A stretch of DNA of 64,000 nucleotides, from the NCBI GenBank assembly GCA_000727475.1, contig KL647294.1, positions 21,786-85,785 of the forward strand, read 5' to 3'. The notes beneath the pieces are model-generated. The model worked only from the letters and a program-made list of their open reading frames with translations. It had not been told where the DNA came from and did not search any database. Positions within the stretch are counted from its first letter, which is position 1. Every line of letters begins with the position of its first letter. A program made the translations under genes and the position numbers. The stretch is from Sarcocystis neurona (Eukaryota; Apicomplexa; Conoidasida; Eucoccidiorida; Sarcocystidae). This document shows, one piece after another, positions 47,060 through 59,535 of the stretch.

Positions 47060-48600
47060 TGCAGCTGACCGCTCTTGCGGCAGCGCCACTCCAGCCTCGA
47101 CAGGGATATAGCTACGGCTGCACAGATGTGCTCTTGCACCAGCTGCTGCTGCCACTGCTGCAGCCGCTAGTGTTCCTGTTGCCGTGCTCCTACCGCTGCA
47201 GCTGCAGCTGCTGCTGCCGAAGTTGCTGTTGGTGTTGCTGCTGCTGCTGTTCCTCCTGCCGGCGTGCTTTCACTGCGGCCGCAGCTGGCACGGCTGTCGG
47301 CGGCGACTGCTGTTGGGAACTCTGAAGACACCGTTGCCACGTGAAGACAATTCGATGACAGCAGATGGAACAACAGGACCCTGTCTTCTGCGCTCGTTCC
47401 CTCCCGACCCTGGCTTTACTCGTCTCATTTCCCCTTTCCCGTTGTCTTCCCTTTCCTTCCTTTTTCTTCGCCTTGTCTTCCTCTTCTCTCCCACCCTACA
47501 CTCCATCCTTCCTTGTATCTTCCCTTTTCCCTTCCCCCCGTTCCCCGTCTTCTCCTTCGTCACTTTCATTCCTCTCCTCCTATTGTGCGTATTTCGTCCT
47601 GTCTTTATTGTCTTCGCCGTCACTTCCCCGTTCCTTCCCTCTTCCACCACCCTTTCCACCGCGTGTGTGTTCCTTAACGCCTTCTCCCAGCTCTCCAGGC
47701 GTCTGCTCCATCCGCTTCCTCTGCTGCCGTACCTCTCCTTTTGCTGTCTCATCTTCGGACATGTACGGAGCAGAGAGGCAAAAGAAACGCAGCTGCAGCG
47801 GCAGCTGTGTGCAGGACAGCAGCTGCAGCAGCAAATGTGGAAACCGGCGCATCACACAAAAGCCCCACAGCACTTGTGTGCCGCACACCAGCAGCAGCAG
47901 CAGGGAAAACAAGCGCGGCTGCAATGTTGAAAGAGCGGCGGCATTTCACCGGGAGCAGTCAAGGCCCAGCAGCAGGACGCGCAGCTGCAGCAGCAGCGAC
48001 AGCAGCTGAGTGTGTAGCAGCCGCAGCAATGAAAACAAGAGCCGCAGCCGCGGCAGTGGACGCAGGGGAGCCGCAGCAGGAGCAGCTGGAGGTTCACCAG
48101 GAGTCGGAATGAGAGCGATACACGAACGAACTGCTCGTGGTGGAGGAGCAGCAGCAGCAGGAACGACAGGAGGAGCCGCAACGGCTGTATACAGGTCGCG
48201 GCAGGGGCGACTAAATGGCGGCATCAGCAGTAGTGGCTTGTTGCTGTACCGTTACGTGGGCTACTGTGTGTACACCAGGAGCGTAAACAGCAGGTCCCGT
48301 ACATGCTGCAGGGCAGCAGGGGATGTCGGAGCCGCAGCAAAGCTGTGGAAGAGCAGCAGGAAGTGCCAGGCACCCAAGACGGAGCAGCTGCAACAGCAGC
48401 CCGGGTAAAGGAATATGAATGGAAGGAGGAGGAGGCGGAGGCCTTGAAGAAGCGGCCTCCGCTGGACTACTGCTGCACGCCTTAGACAAAAGCAGGCGTT
48501 TCTGGTGCAGCAGAGCAGGGCTTCCCAGAGCTTGGCTGAGAGCAGCGGCAGCACGAGAAGCAGCAGAAGCCAGAGGCGCAGCCGCAGGTAACGCAGCGTC
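47060..48600. other. CTG/CAG and pyrimidine-rich stretch without a secure gene
   Basis: CTG-rich to 47,260, then a pyrimidine-rich block at 47,395-47,720, then CAG-rich to 48,600. Several frames are open on both strands. The minus frame at 48,211-48,610 (Ala/Ser/Pro-rich, with PSIHIPLPGLLLQLLRLG) is the most protein-like. No family recognised. Confidence 0.3.
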
Positions 48601-48961
48601 TAGAGGAAGCAACACACAGATACGCACACAGATAGAAGCCGAACACCTACACGTAACCCACATACATATACGTAGAAACGCATGCATACACACGACGCAT
48701 GTCGCTCTCTTTCTCTCTGTACACATATGTATGTATATATTGGTACATGCATATGTATATATATATATATGTATCTCTGCGTACTCTGACTCTGATTCCA
48801 TCTGTATATCTGTCTCTCTCTATCTGTATGTATACATGAATCCCTCCTCTCACACTCTTTCCATATATGTCCGTCTTCGTGTATCTATTCGTATGTATAT
48901 GATGATATATATATATATATATACACGCGCACAGACGTATATGTGTTGATATGCTTTGCAG

Positions 48962-49170
48962 TTACTTGTTGTGATTCTCCTGGTGCTTCTGCTGCTGCTG
49001 ATGCTTCGCGACGTGCACATGCTGCAGCTGTAGGTTTGTTGATAAGACGTGGGGGACTACCGCTAGGCTTTCACGTACATGTCGCTCTACAGAGGGGAAG
49101 GCGCTGTGGATCTAGATACAGAAATAGCAGCTGCGAAGAGAAGACAACGATGATTTGTTGCGTACGCGTG
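48962..49170 (+). other. Exon-like island, unidentified
   Basis: After a TA microsatellite and the acceptor tatgctttgcag, the plus frame continues ASRRAHAAAVGLLIRRGG, then LPLGFHVHVALQRGRR, and stops at about 49,179. The donor is not clear. It could be one exon of a plus-strand gene together with the islands at 49,784 and 50,010. Confidence 0.25.
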
Positions 49171-49783
49171 TCGCTGTAGATCGTGCGTAAGCCTGGTATT
49201 CATATGTGCGTATGCATAGGTTTATGAGTTTATATGTATACATTTCTCTACGGTTTTGTATATATCCAGACGTAGCTGTGTTTCTTGTGTGTACAAGGAG
49301 TTTTGTAGGCGACTTTTGGTGAGCACACGTCTCGACGGGAATACACGTGGGTTACATATGGATCCGTGTATCTGTATCCATATCTGTATATATATCCTTC
49401 CATGCCTCCGTCGCCCTGCCTCTTCCTATATACATATATATATATATATGTCTCTATTTTGTATATTTATGTCCATACATATATATATATATATATATAT
49501 ATGCATATGTGTGAAGAGTAAGAAAAACTCTCTTTGTATGCCGCATCTTTTCAGATATCGTAACCGTGTCGCGCGGAAGGGATGGTGAACTTTGTAGAGC
49601 GACAGGGCTGCACGCGGAGGACAGCCGTGTACGTACAACTAATTTTTTTATTTCCCTTTCTTCTCCGCGTGTATCTGTACGTGTATACGTGTACGACAAA
49701 ACTTGAACACATATGTATGTGTGTGGTGGGGATGAAAGAGAAATTTGTATTTTTACTGTAGAAAGTATGTCACTTCCTTGCAG

Positions 49784-49900
49784 GCAACTTCTTAAATTGA
49801 AAGGCCGCGTGTACGTCCACACCAGGGACGTGCTGTGGCGTGGACCCTCCGCGGCCCGCACACTGCTCATACTACGTCTGTATGTGTGTTATCTTTGTGT
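49784..49900 (+). other. Exon-like island, unidentified
   Basis: A good acceptor (tatgtcacttccttgcag) precedes a plus frame reading QLLKLKGRVYVHTRDVLWRG then PSAARTLLILRL. It matches nothing I can name. Confidence 0.3.
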
Positions 49901-50009
49901 ACTTGTTCCTAAACGCTTTTATACTGAGACTTGGCATATCTAGCACTTCAACTTCGTACGTAGACGGCCAATATCTGTGTGTAGGTGGGTGTTGTGACCT
50001 GCTCCCTGC

Positions 50010-50170
50010 AGCACACGAAGTACGCGTTGAATTAGTAGGTCAGAAACAGCGTGGAGCTGCATCCTGCCTGTGTGCCTCTCTGCAGTCTCTTCTTGCCTTG
50101 CCTACTTTCGGGTGTAGCAAGGAAGAGGACGGCATCATAAAAGTATTGCATGCAGCGAGAATTCTCCTGT
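50010..50170 (+). other. Exon-like island, unidentified
   Basis: The acceptor ctgctccctgcag is followed by a plus frame, HEVRVELVGQKQRGAASCLC then SLLALPTFGCSKEEDGIIKV. The chain to 49,784-49,900 could not be closed in phase, and no family is recognised. Confidence 0.28.
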
Positions 50171-50199
50171 ATTCATCCTACACCCGCACCTGTACACAC

Positions 50200-53100
50200 G
50201 TGCACGCTATATCGGCATGTATGTATGCACATATATAAACAATATATGTGTGTTTATATCTATATATTTCACATGGACGGCGTCGCTCATTTCTGTCCCT
50301 ACGTGGATGCTCACGAAGACATTTGTGCTTGCGCGTTGATCTACGTAAAGAGACCAATATGAAGAGACGTGCTTTGCACGCACATCTCTGTACAGTGTAT
50401 GATTCCGGCCATCTACTGAAAAGGCTTGCGCGTTTATATACACATACGTATATATATATATATATATAGGTGCGTCTGAGAGCACCGGTACCAGGCAGCT
50501 CGTAGCTGTTTGAAAGGCACCACGACTGCCACGACGCCGGATGAGGACGGGTAACGCACTGCGCCGTCTCAACGCAAACGTCAGCTGCTGCCGCATCTTC
50601 GCAGAGTTCGACCTTTCACATTTCTGAGCTTTGTTGATCTTGCCGGATGCGCGTCGTCACCCTCTGGTGACGCTGGCGACCTTCTCTAAAGAGACCGAAC
50701 ATAGCATTGACTTTGTGTCGAACTGAATTACCCCTCATAGGTGGTAGTCCGGTTACGGATCGAAACACGTAGAAGAACGCGGCTGTCTCTTCCATCTTAA
50801 GGAGGCACGCAGTATCTTCTCTACAGTAGGTGGCTGTTTTGCGGTAATCGGGATAACCGTTTTGTGAACCAGGTCCACCGTCTCACGTGTGTGCGCCTGT
50901 CGACGTCCTCTCTTACAAATATTGATACATGTATATATATATATGTATATGCGTAAATACGTATTTTTGCATATACGGATATATACGTACGTGTTTACAT
51001 ACACGGTTTCTTATGTATGTATTTATATATATATATACCCCGATATATTTTGTGTGCTTTGTAGTGTGTTCTTGTATTTTGACGCAGTCTTGAAGGCAGT
51101 GAACAGTTCCAGCGGTACGCAGGTGCGCAGCACACGTGGAACTGTTGGACCGTCGTAATTCGAGAGCGCCTATTGTGCGGCTCCCTTTTTCATTTGACGA
51201 GGTGTAGGTGCACGTTTCGTGCGCAGTCCGATGAAAGAGAAAGGACGAGATTAACAACAAGGCCTGCCGTGCGCAGAGCTGGGGCTACCTCTCTGTTTGA
51301 CGGCGTGCCCTGGTCCACAGCTGGGCCCCGCACGTCTCCCGCAGGCCTGAGCAGTTACAGGGTGGGGATGTACAATGATATACAGCAGCACATGTGCGGT
51401 GTCTTCTCCTGCCTGCAAGTGACCCAATTCCTGCGCACCCAAACGCGGATGTTGCTTGCAAAGCATCAGAGACGATAATGTTGAGTATGCTTCACTCCGT
51501 CCGCTGGTCAACTCGTAACAGGACAGCGAAAAGGTGTGGCTCTTATTCTTGCGGTGTCGATGCGCTAAACCTTTGTAGCCTGTTTTGGGGCAGGGTGAGC
51601 ACGGTGCCGTACGCGTGCTGCTGCAGCGTATCGACAATAAATTCTCCTTGAATACTGAAGAGACGCCTGTTGTACGTACCCCAGCAACTGTGTACTCTGG
51701 AGATACGCCTGCTGTACGTACACCAGTCACTGTGGAGAAACGCCTGCTGTACGTACAGCAGCAACTGCGTACCGTGTCAGGCGGTACAACAAACTCGCGC
51801 CTCTGTTATCACTCGCTGCGTATACACTTTTACGCGGCGTCAGAACTTCCGGGCATTTGTTTGCGAGTGCCCACCACGAAGCAGACTGCCAATGTCTTGT
51901 TGTGTGCTTAGATTTTCTATACGTTTGATGAGCAGACAGGTAGGGTGTACATACACCGCGTGGTATCCATAGCCGAACAGCACGCGGTAAACACGCTGCG
52001 CGCGTGGGTACTCGGCGACACCTGCCGTCCAGGTAAACTGTCGCTGGAGGCTTCTTGAGCAAGTGGCATATCTGTGAGGAGGAAAAGTGGAGAAAGAATC
52101 TTGTGACCCCGAGAGACAAAGCATTGCAGCCAAGGGGGCTGCTTCGTTAAGAGACGCCCTCTGTCTTCTTACGCTCTTCTCGTGTGTGCACAAACAGGGA
52201 CGACACTGCATTTCCTGTCGAATTTTACGGGGACAATTGCCCTGCAGCGGCGACGCCACCAGCGCGAGACGAGGCCGCCACGCCTAAAGACGCCCGAATT
52301 TTCTTCTTGAGAAACGCAGCGTAGCTGCTGTTAATTACAAGCACCTGCCCACCTAGAAGCAACCAGGCATCACTTGCAAATCTTGCTTCATGAGGTCTAC
52401 GTTCCCTAAAAGAGCAACAGACGTCAAGTACTGATCTTCATACGCCTTCGCCTGAGAACAGAAGCGTCTGCTACTCTAGAATATGGGAAAAGTAGAAAAG
52501 GGCGCACACGGATGCCGGAACGCACCACCACGCACGTGTGTGCGAACGCGAGCTTACCGCAGTGTATGTGCAGAGAGAAAGGAGGAATTTCCGTACGTGT
52601 CCATACGATTCCGCGCATATGGGCAAACGCGAGCAGACCTACTAGTGTATGGAAATTCTTATATATAGGTGGATAGCTGTATGTTGTGTGTTTGTGTAAA
52701 CAAGTAAAAGTAGACATGTGTGGTACGGCGGACACGCACTAGTGTTGAAAGACGAAAAAAGGGGGAGTGCAGCTTCTCCTCTACTTTTCCCTCCTCACTC
52801 CGCATACGCAAACTACCCAAGCGCACCTCGAACTACTGCACACACATATTCACAGGCGCGAAGAGATTATGAGAAGATTTCTACTTGTTCCCATTACCAA
52901 CCCCCCTTGGGGCTTCTACGCGTGTATGCACCTTGTGCATACCTCGAAAGGTATGTACATGTGTATGTGTATATATGTATATAGTCCACATGTGCCTACA
53001 CAAACCTGCTCGTCTCGCTCTCTACACTCTTCGTATGCGGAGAACGCAGGTCTTCCTTCTCAAGCAAGCAGCAGTCACATGATGTTACGTATAAACGTAA

Positions 53101-54290
53101 CTATCCATCGACGCAGTATTACTGCTTGTGTACAGATATATATGTACGTAGACAGCTGGCCCTAGTATATACGCGAGTCTGTTTCGTCTCTGTTCCCGTT
53201 CTGGGGTCTGCTTTTCGACTGCGTGAAATGCCTCTGTTGTCCTATTGTGTCACGTCCACAGAAAAAAACATCTGCAGATCTACGAATGCATGCATCCACT
53301 TGCTGCGGACATCAACCACGTGAATGATCTACGAGCTACACAGCCACATACACACATGCACAGAGATCTGCCTATTTAGGTGAACTGTGACGTGTACACA
53401 ACGAAAGAGAGAAACACCAAGACACAGGCAGATAGCGGGTTCATACATATATATATATATATATATGTACATTGTATTTGTACTGTGGATTGTACGTGTA
53501 AATATATGTATGTGCACGCTTTCGCCCCCTCTCTTTCTTTTTCTGTATCTTTCTCCTTCTATTCGTGTATGTTTCTAGCTGGGAATGTGCGTGACAACAC
53601 GTACGTGAAGAAACTTGCGCATGCAACAGCAAGTGCGGTGCCGATCCACCGGTGGAAGCACATGCAGACTGCATGCGCGGCACACGCCTCTGGCACGTTT
53701 CTCGGCGGACGTTTTCAGGAGCAGAATTCTCTTCACATAAACGTGTATATATACGAACAGAGAGAAGCATACTGACATTAGTCATTTTCGCTTTCCGCCT
53801 CTCTCTACGTATTCTCGTACGTGTACACGTGTATGTAAACGCATGTGTGCGTCAAGAGTCTGTGACGTGGAACTGCACCTCCCTACCTGGTATGTATAAA
53901 TATACATATATATATATATAGCGCTGCATCATCAAATATGTAGAGGAGAAGTTATTGTATTCACTAGTTATATACGTGATACATATAAACAAATGTGTGC
54001 ATGCAGGGGCACACGACGAGGACCGTCATGTTCGCACGTATAGAACGGGAAGTGCATACTTCTGTCAGTCAGTATACGTATGTGCAACACATATGTGCAC
54101 ACAGACGGATGTGTATCTCTATGTGTACATATATGAATGTTTTTGTATGCATGCATATATCTACTTGTCTAGCTAACTATCTCCCAATCTACCCATACAT
54201 ATATATATATATATATGTATATGCGTCTACTCTTAGGACGTCGTAGAGACCTACGCGCCTGCGGGGATTGACATGCAGGGACCTGCACGC
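50200..54290. other. Microsatellite-laden region without a secure gene
   Basis: TA clusters at 50,450-50,470, 50,930-50,945, 51,025-51,040 and 53,445-53,467. A three-unit repeat is at 51,655-51,775. Balanced DNA at 51,100-52,450 has overlapping frames on both strands but no recognised domain. An exon-like plus island at 53,578-53,730 starts after ctag with GNVRDNTYVKKLAHATA, unidentified. Confidence 0.35.
51655..51775. repeat. Three-unit tandem repeat (about 35-42 bp)
   Basis: acgcctgytgtacgtac occurs at 51,663, 51,705 and 51,740, each followed by a gcaactg or tcactg phrase. In a plus frame it reads TPVVRTPATV, TPAVRTPVTV, then diverges. Confidence 0.8.
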
Positions 54291-54800
54291 GTACCTGGCA
54301 GCAGCACGTGCAGCACCAGCAGCACTATATCGGGACGGGTGAGCAACTGCAGCAGGACAGCAGCAGCGGTTCAGAAGCCACAGAGGAAAGAGGCTGTCTC
54401 ACACACGAAGAAGCACCAGCAGCAGTGGGGAAAAAGGCAGCGCCCTGTTACAGCAGCAACAGCAGCAAAAAGGCTGAGGAAGGGGCAGCACTAGCAGCAC
54501 ACAGCACGCTTTACGCGGAAGTAGCGGAGGGCCCTTAGCAGAAGACGAAGCGGCAGCAGTTTACGGGGGGCAGCCACAGCACCGCAGGTGCAGCCACAGC
54601 AGGGCGCGCCAGGTTTAAAGCGAAGAAGAAACAGTAGCTGCAGCAGGAGAAAGAAAACTGCAGCAAGCGAAGAAGTAGAACGACAGCGGCAGCAGAACGG
54701 GAGAGGACCCAAAGGCGAACACGTCCAGCGTAAAGATGTGGCAGCACTGGGAAAGTCCACCAGTCTATTCACCGCAGCCGCATGCGCATGCACTTGCTTA
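54290..54800. other. Isolated CAG-rich island
   Basis: CAG-dense, bounded on both sides by TA microsatellites, as exons elsewhere in the window are. Plus frames are Gln/Ser/Lys-rich; the minus frame at 54,491-54,793 is Leu/Arg/Cys-rich. It may be an exon, but I cannot decide the strand. Confidence 0.25.
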
Positions 54801-54889
54801 GTCCACAGGTATATTTAGATAGGATCACAACAACACGTCCATACGCGCATACACATCTCCATCTAAAAATTACATATATATACATATCT

Positions 54890-55250
54890 ACGTGCATGTA
54901 GATACACACGTGTGTGCATACAGACACACATACCTATACCCATATACATATATATATATATATATGCGCATGCGGGCGTATACGTGTGAATACAGATACA
55001 CACACACACACACCTATACCTACATATATATATATATATATATGTGTGTGGGTGTATACCTGTGCATACAGATACACACACGTCATACCTACACATATAT
55101 ATATATATAGGTGCGGATGAGTGTTTCGTTCTGCAGAGAGGTACACACACCTACCTGTACACATCATATCCACATATATGTATGTGTTGGCGTTTAGGTG
55201 TATGCTTGCCCATACAGATGCACACACACGCTTCCCTGCATATCACACAT
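54890..55250. repeat. Degenerate minisatellite, 73-77 bp period
   Basis: The phrase atacagayacacac, followed by a cctatacc-like piece and a TA run, recurs at about 54,918, 54,990, 55,067 and 55,213, with a weaker copy near 55,143. Confidence 0.65.
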
Positions 55251-56375
55251 ATGAATATATGCGTGCGCGTAATTGCGTACTTGTGTGTCTACATTTGTGG
55301 GGTTCTTCGAGACTCAGTCAGTTCACTACAGCCGCATGCACGTGAACTCGTTAAGCCCTCGGGTTGAATGAGAGAGGACCGCGCAACCAGAAGTACACAC
55401 ACGCCTACACGCATCTACAATATACGTACATATGTGTAGGTGTATATAGGTAGATGCGCAGATACAAAGGCCGGTGCGACAAGATGGGTCAACAGGCACT
55501 CGAGTACCGACGTGCGTGGTGAAGAGTCTGCATATGAAGAGACGGACGCACGCATGCAGCAGCCCCACCCTCCGACCCGTCCTCTTCCTCGAAAGCTACA
55601 GACACACACGTGCATGCTGTTACAGATGCAGATATGACGACGAACGCCCAAGCGTAGAAAACCGGGACGGGGGTGGTCCACCCCTTTCCGGGTCCACACG
55701 TGACCCCACACGTGCGCACAGGCGCTTCAAGCGGAGAAGCACTGCAGTTCCACCAGAAGGGGAGAACGCTCTCCGCCTGGGCGCGAGTCTATACACGCGC
55801 AAAAGAGGCACGTTTTGGACGTGCGTTGCAGCGAAAAAGCGAGAAGCGCATGCGTCAGAGTAGCAACGGTGGAGGCGCCGTTGCCGTGCGGCTTCCCCGG
55901 GGCTGCAGCGACGCGGGGATGCAGAGGGGAGGATGCAGCAAAGGTAGAGACACATAGTACCAGCAAAACGGGGCAAAGGGAACAACTCGTCTTCCCATCT
56001 TCCGAGCATAAAGCGGTTCCACTTGCCCGTGTAAACAGAGTCCACATGCGGGCGAGGACTTCTGACGAATGCACAGGCGGTCGAGTTATCACACAACACG
56101 GCGATCGCATGCACGACTGCACCGGGGGGGATGTACACGTATGCACACAAAACAGAAAGGGAGATATCTTCTTACACGTGCCTCTTCAGATAGATAGAAA
56201 GGTACAAATCTATACGTACATATATGCACCAATGCGCTAATCCATATCTATCTATCTATATATATATAATGTAGGTGTCTATGCGTGTCTGTGTCTGTGT
56301 GTCCGTGTCTGTGTGCATACATACATATACGTACATATATTTATATGAATAACCGTTTGTGCGTGTATGTGTGTG

Positions 56376-56407
<32 letters not shown>

Positions 56408-56590
56408 CGTATGTACACATATATATATATATATGCATATATATACATATATGTATGTATATGAGCATGGGTAAATGGGGATGGTGATAGAAGCAGAGTG
56501 GATTAAAGAAGGCAGCGACATGTGAACCAACACACAGAGACCCACATGCATGCGGCGTTGACTACGGACGCACGTCCGTAGTTTGCTCAC
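55251..56590. other. Intervening DNA with GT and TA microsatellites
   Basis: Balanced GC-rich stretch at 55,450-56,160 with open frames on both strands (minus 55,620-56,150, 176 codons), none recognised. A (GT)n run is at 56,366-56,408 and TA runs are near 56,256 and 56,420. The next exon of the minus-strand longin-like gene should lie at or below here but was not found. Confidence 0.35.
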
Positions 56591-59535
56591 CTGCTGCTTG
56601 AGAGGCAGAGGAGACGCGGGGAAGGAGACGGTGAAGGCTTCGTCGAGGCAGTGCGCAAAAAGAGACAAAAAGTTGAGGACCAGCGCGACATTTTCCATCG
56701 CCCCACATAATACGCAGTAGCAGACCCTGTGCAACAATGCATGCGTACGTCACGCAGCGCAGCACCACCGCGGCGTCTCTACAACGTCGTCTGTCTCCGC
56801 ATACGCAAATATGATATGCATGCAGACCAACATGTCTCCACTTGCATTTGCATGTGCGTCTGTGTGGGCGGGTGGGTGGGTGTGTCTGCGTACGTTATGA
56901 CTCACACACACTTATGTATCCACGCAGGTACCCCGCGCGCTTTCCCTTCGCTCGCTCGACCTCCATCAAAACGAATCCATACTTATATATATATATATAT
57001 ATGTGTTTATACGGTCGTGTACACATAGATATGTAAACTCCGGTGACGCGGTTATGTGGAGGAAAAGAGGAGGAAGTCGGAGAGATGCAGAGGCAGGAAG
57101 AAGTGCAGGTGCGGTTGGGGCGAGCAGGAGAAGAACACGTGTGTCGCATGCGTCTTGACTTGCATGCAGACACGCCTGGGTGCTTCTGCGTGTCTGCCGG
57201 CCCACGCGCAGGCGCATGCACACAGGCACACGTATTTATGGATACCTATATATGCCGGGAGGTATATGTGTGTGTGTGCGGCTGATAGACGAGGTGGCGA
57301 CCGTGGTACAGCGGGAGGTGCCAAGAAACAGCAGCTGCCGCAGCCTTTCTCCGTCGGTGAGACACGCACACATGTGGACCGCCAGCTGCTTCTCAAAAAA
57401 CTGAGTGCCTCCAAGCAGCAGTTGCCTAGGGTCTCAGTCCCCTGCAGCAGCAGCAGAGGCAGCGCCCCCACGTGTGGAGAGGCAGCAGATGTGTTTGCTC
57501 CTTGTGCCCTTCCGTCTCTGCGTTTTCACGTCTGACAAATCTACGCGCAATCGGTACATGTGGAGGCCAACTGCACATATATCTACATGAACATTATCTT
57601 CAACCACGCACGGACACGTAGACGTAGTGGTGCGTACATACGGATGCTCCTCGCTTCGGTGAGGGCACACATACGCAGGGAGACGTGTGGTGTAGATGTG
57701 GCCCGCAAAGAGGGAACATGCCTTCTTTTTTGGCTTTCTTCTTTTCGCTCCAGTTCGCGGACGAAGGCCTCTGTGGCACAGGCGACCGTATCTTGTGTTA
57801 ACAACAGTCTACGTCTGATATGATATTCCAGCTTCCTTCACTCGAAGACTGCCACATACGATCCTTCATACCCGCGCAGAAAAGGACGAGCAGCAGCAAC
57901 AGCGTCGTCATCTGAACAGCCACGTGTGCACATACACATACGGATACACACATACAGATGCACACGGACGTATAGAAATACACACATACACACATCCATA
58001 CAGGGACGTACATATACATACATACATACAGATAAACACATACATACAGATACATACATACATACATACATGCAAACAGATACAGACATATACACACATA
58101 CACACATACGTGAATACAGCTACATCCATGCATATATAGAGGTACACACATACATGAATACAGCTACATTCATACATATATACAGCTACACACATACATC
58201 TGCATACATACACACATACACACAGATGCATACACACAGATGCATACATACAGATGCATACATACGTATATACAAGTAATACATACACCTGCGTATATGC
58301 ATACATACATACATATACACATACACACGTACATACAGATACACACATACTTACAGATACACACACGTGTACATACAGACACATACATACGTATATACAG
58401 ATACATACACACATCTGCATGCATACATACATACAGATAGACACATACATATATACAGAAACACACACAGACACATCTGCATACATAGGTCCATATATAC
58501 ATACATATAGATACACACATGGATCCATACATACGTGCATACATACACACATACATACAGCTACATACCTACACACATATACATAGGGACAGATATACAA
58601 GTACATACATACATACGTACATACATACATACATACGTAAATACATACACACACATACATGCACGTAGATTCATGCGTATACACATACGTATATTTACGC
58701 GTATACAGGCGTACGCCCAGGCACATTTGTAAGTATATATACATATTTTGTAGTGTGGTGCCCGCCCGAGGGTGACGCTGGTATGACGAAGAGCAGCAGA
58801 GAAAGGCGGACTCAATCTACGCCTCTGTCGACGCCCAGAGAAAAAGCTGTCGCCCGCAGCCGGGCGCTTGCGCTCCCAGCAGGTGAATCCTCCCCAAGCG
58901 AGGCATGTTCTGCAGAAGGAAGCTGCCCGCTGGCTCCCCCTTTTCTTCACAGAGCCCTGTGTGCGTCTACGTATGGGGCGGAGGAGGAGCGGCTGCAGCA
59001 GGCCGGTGGGTGGGCCTTCGTTTGGAGTGATGGGGGCCGCAGCAGGAACAGCAGGTGGACGTCTCGCGCGAGCTTCGTTTTTGTGCGGAGGTGTGTGCAG
59101 CGCTGTAAATGCTGCTGCGTGTGCCTACCCTTCCACATGCTTCCATATAATAAGCCGCGCAGAGGGGAACAGAGAGGAAGTCGTCAGGTGCAGCACGCCC
59201 TCCGCAACCTCCCCAGCAGCAGCAGCCGTTGCTGTGGCAGCAGCGACTGAGTGAACTGCGGAGCACGCGACGGGTGCCTCCGTGGGGTCTACTCCCGCCG
59301 GTATCTCCCCTTCTGCACTTCCCCTGCCATCAGCGGCAGCAACGACAACAACAGCAGCAGCAGCACAAGGTTCACCCCACGGGACGCTGCTGCTGCTGCC
59401 TTGCACACGTGGAAGCATGCAAAGCGGCCTCGTATAGAGAGGACGGCTCACCTGTTGCCACACCGCGTATTCAGCGTCAAAGACAGACACAAAAACGTAC
59501 ACAGGTGCAGACAAACAAGCAGGAATTTCCTCCAC
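56591..59535 (-). CDS. Longin-like fragment, adaptor medium-subunit-like
   Basis: Two minus-strand exons fit together. The first runs from about 59,535 to 59,129 (donor gtaggc, phase 2); its true 5' end is unclear. The second is 56,726-56,591 (acceptor gttgcacag, donor cagcag|gtgagc). The join completes a Gly codon and reads SARLIIWKHVEG followed by VCYCVLCGAMENVALVLNFL and SLFAHCLDEAF. This hydrophobic pattern, with a beta strand, a turn, EN, then an amphipathic helix ending before a Phe or Tyr, is typical of the longin fold in adaptor medium and small subunits and zeta-COP; the EN-VALVL spacing is closest to medium subunits. The N-terminal part is Ala-rich from repeats. The downstream YELLDE-type helix expected next was not found. 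The two-exon join is moderately secure; the function is a guess. Confidence 0.35.
57290..57430 (-). other. Exon-like island, unidentified
   Basis: A minus frame after a CTG-rich pyrimidine tract reads GGTQFFEKQLAVHMCACLTD then GERLRQLLFLGTSRC. It would lie within the intron of the longin-like model, or be an alternative exon. No donor in good context. Confidence 0.2.
57915..58740. repeat. Long imperfect ACAT/ACAC array
   Basis: About 825 bases of acatacat, acacatac and agatacat units, with almost no other sequence. It is the longest uninterrupted tetranucleotide-type array in the window. The frames of Tyr/Ile/His/Thr (plus) and Cys/Val/Met/Tyr (minus, up to 278 codons) come from the repeat. 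Confidence 0.93.

Larger units (their letters stand above)
34400..48600. repeat. Dense CAG/CTG trinucleotide region
   Basis: Runs of two to eight CAG or CTG units recur every few tens of bases, both in coding exons and in DNA with no gene call. In exons of the minus-strand gene they give Gln, Ser, Ala, Leu or Cys runs depending on frame. They keep several frames open on both strands, so open-frame length is a poor guide here. Confidence 0.9.

Noticed and set aside
53578..53730. Resemblance of (A)GNVRDNTYVKK to the histone H2A LAGNAARDNKK segment
   Set aside because: The likeness stops after about a dozen residues, the rest of the histone fold is absent on either side, and the position after an acceptor makes it likely chance.
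56591..56726. Assignment of the longin-like exon to zeta-COP
   Set aside because: The EN-centred pattern fits, but the flanking zeta-COP segments before and after could not be found; the join to the 59,129 exon fits adaptor medium subunits somewhat better.
57908..58744. 278-codon Cys/Val/Met/Tyr minus-strand frame
   Set aside because: It is the translation of the ACAT/ACAC array.
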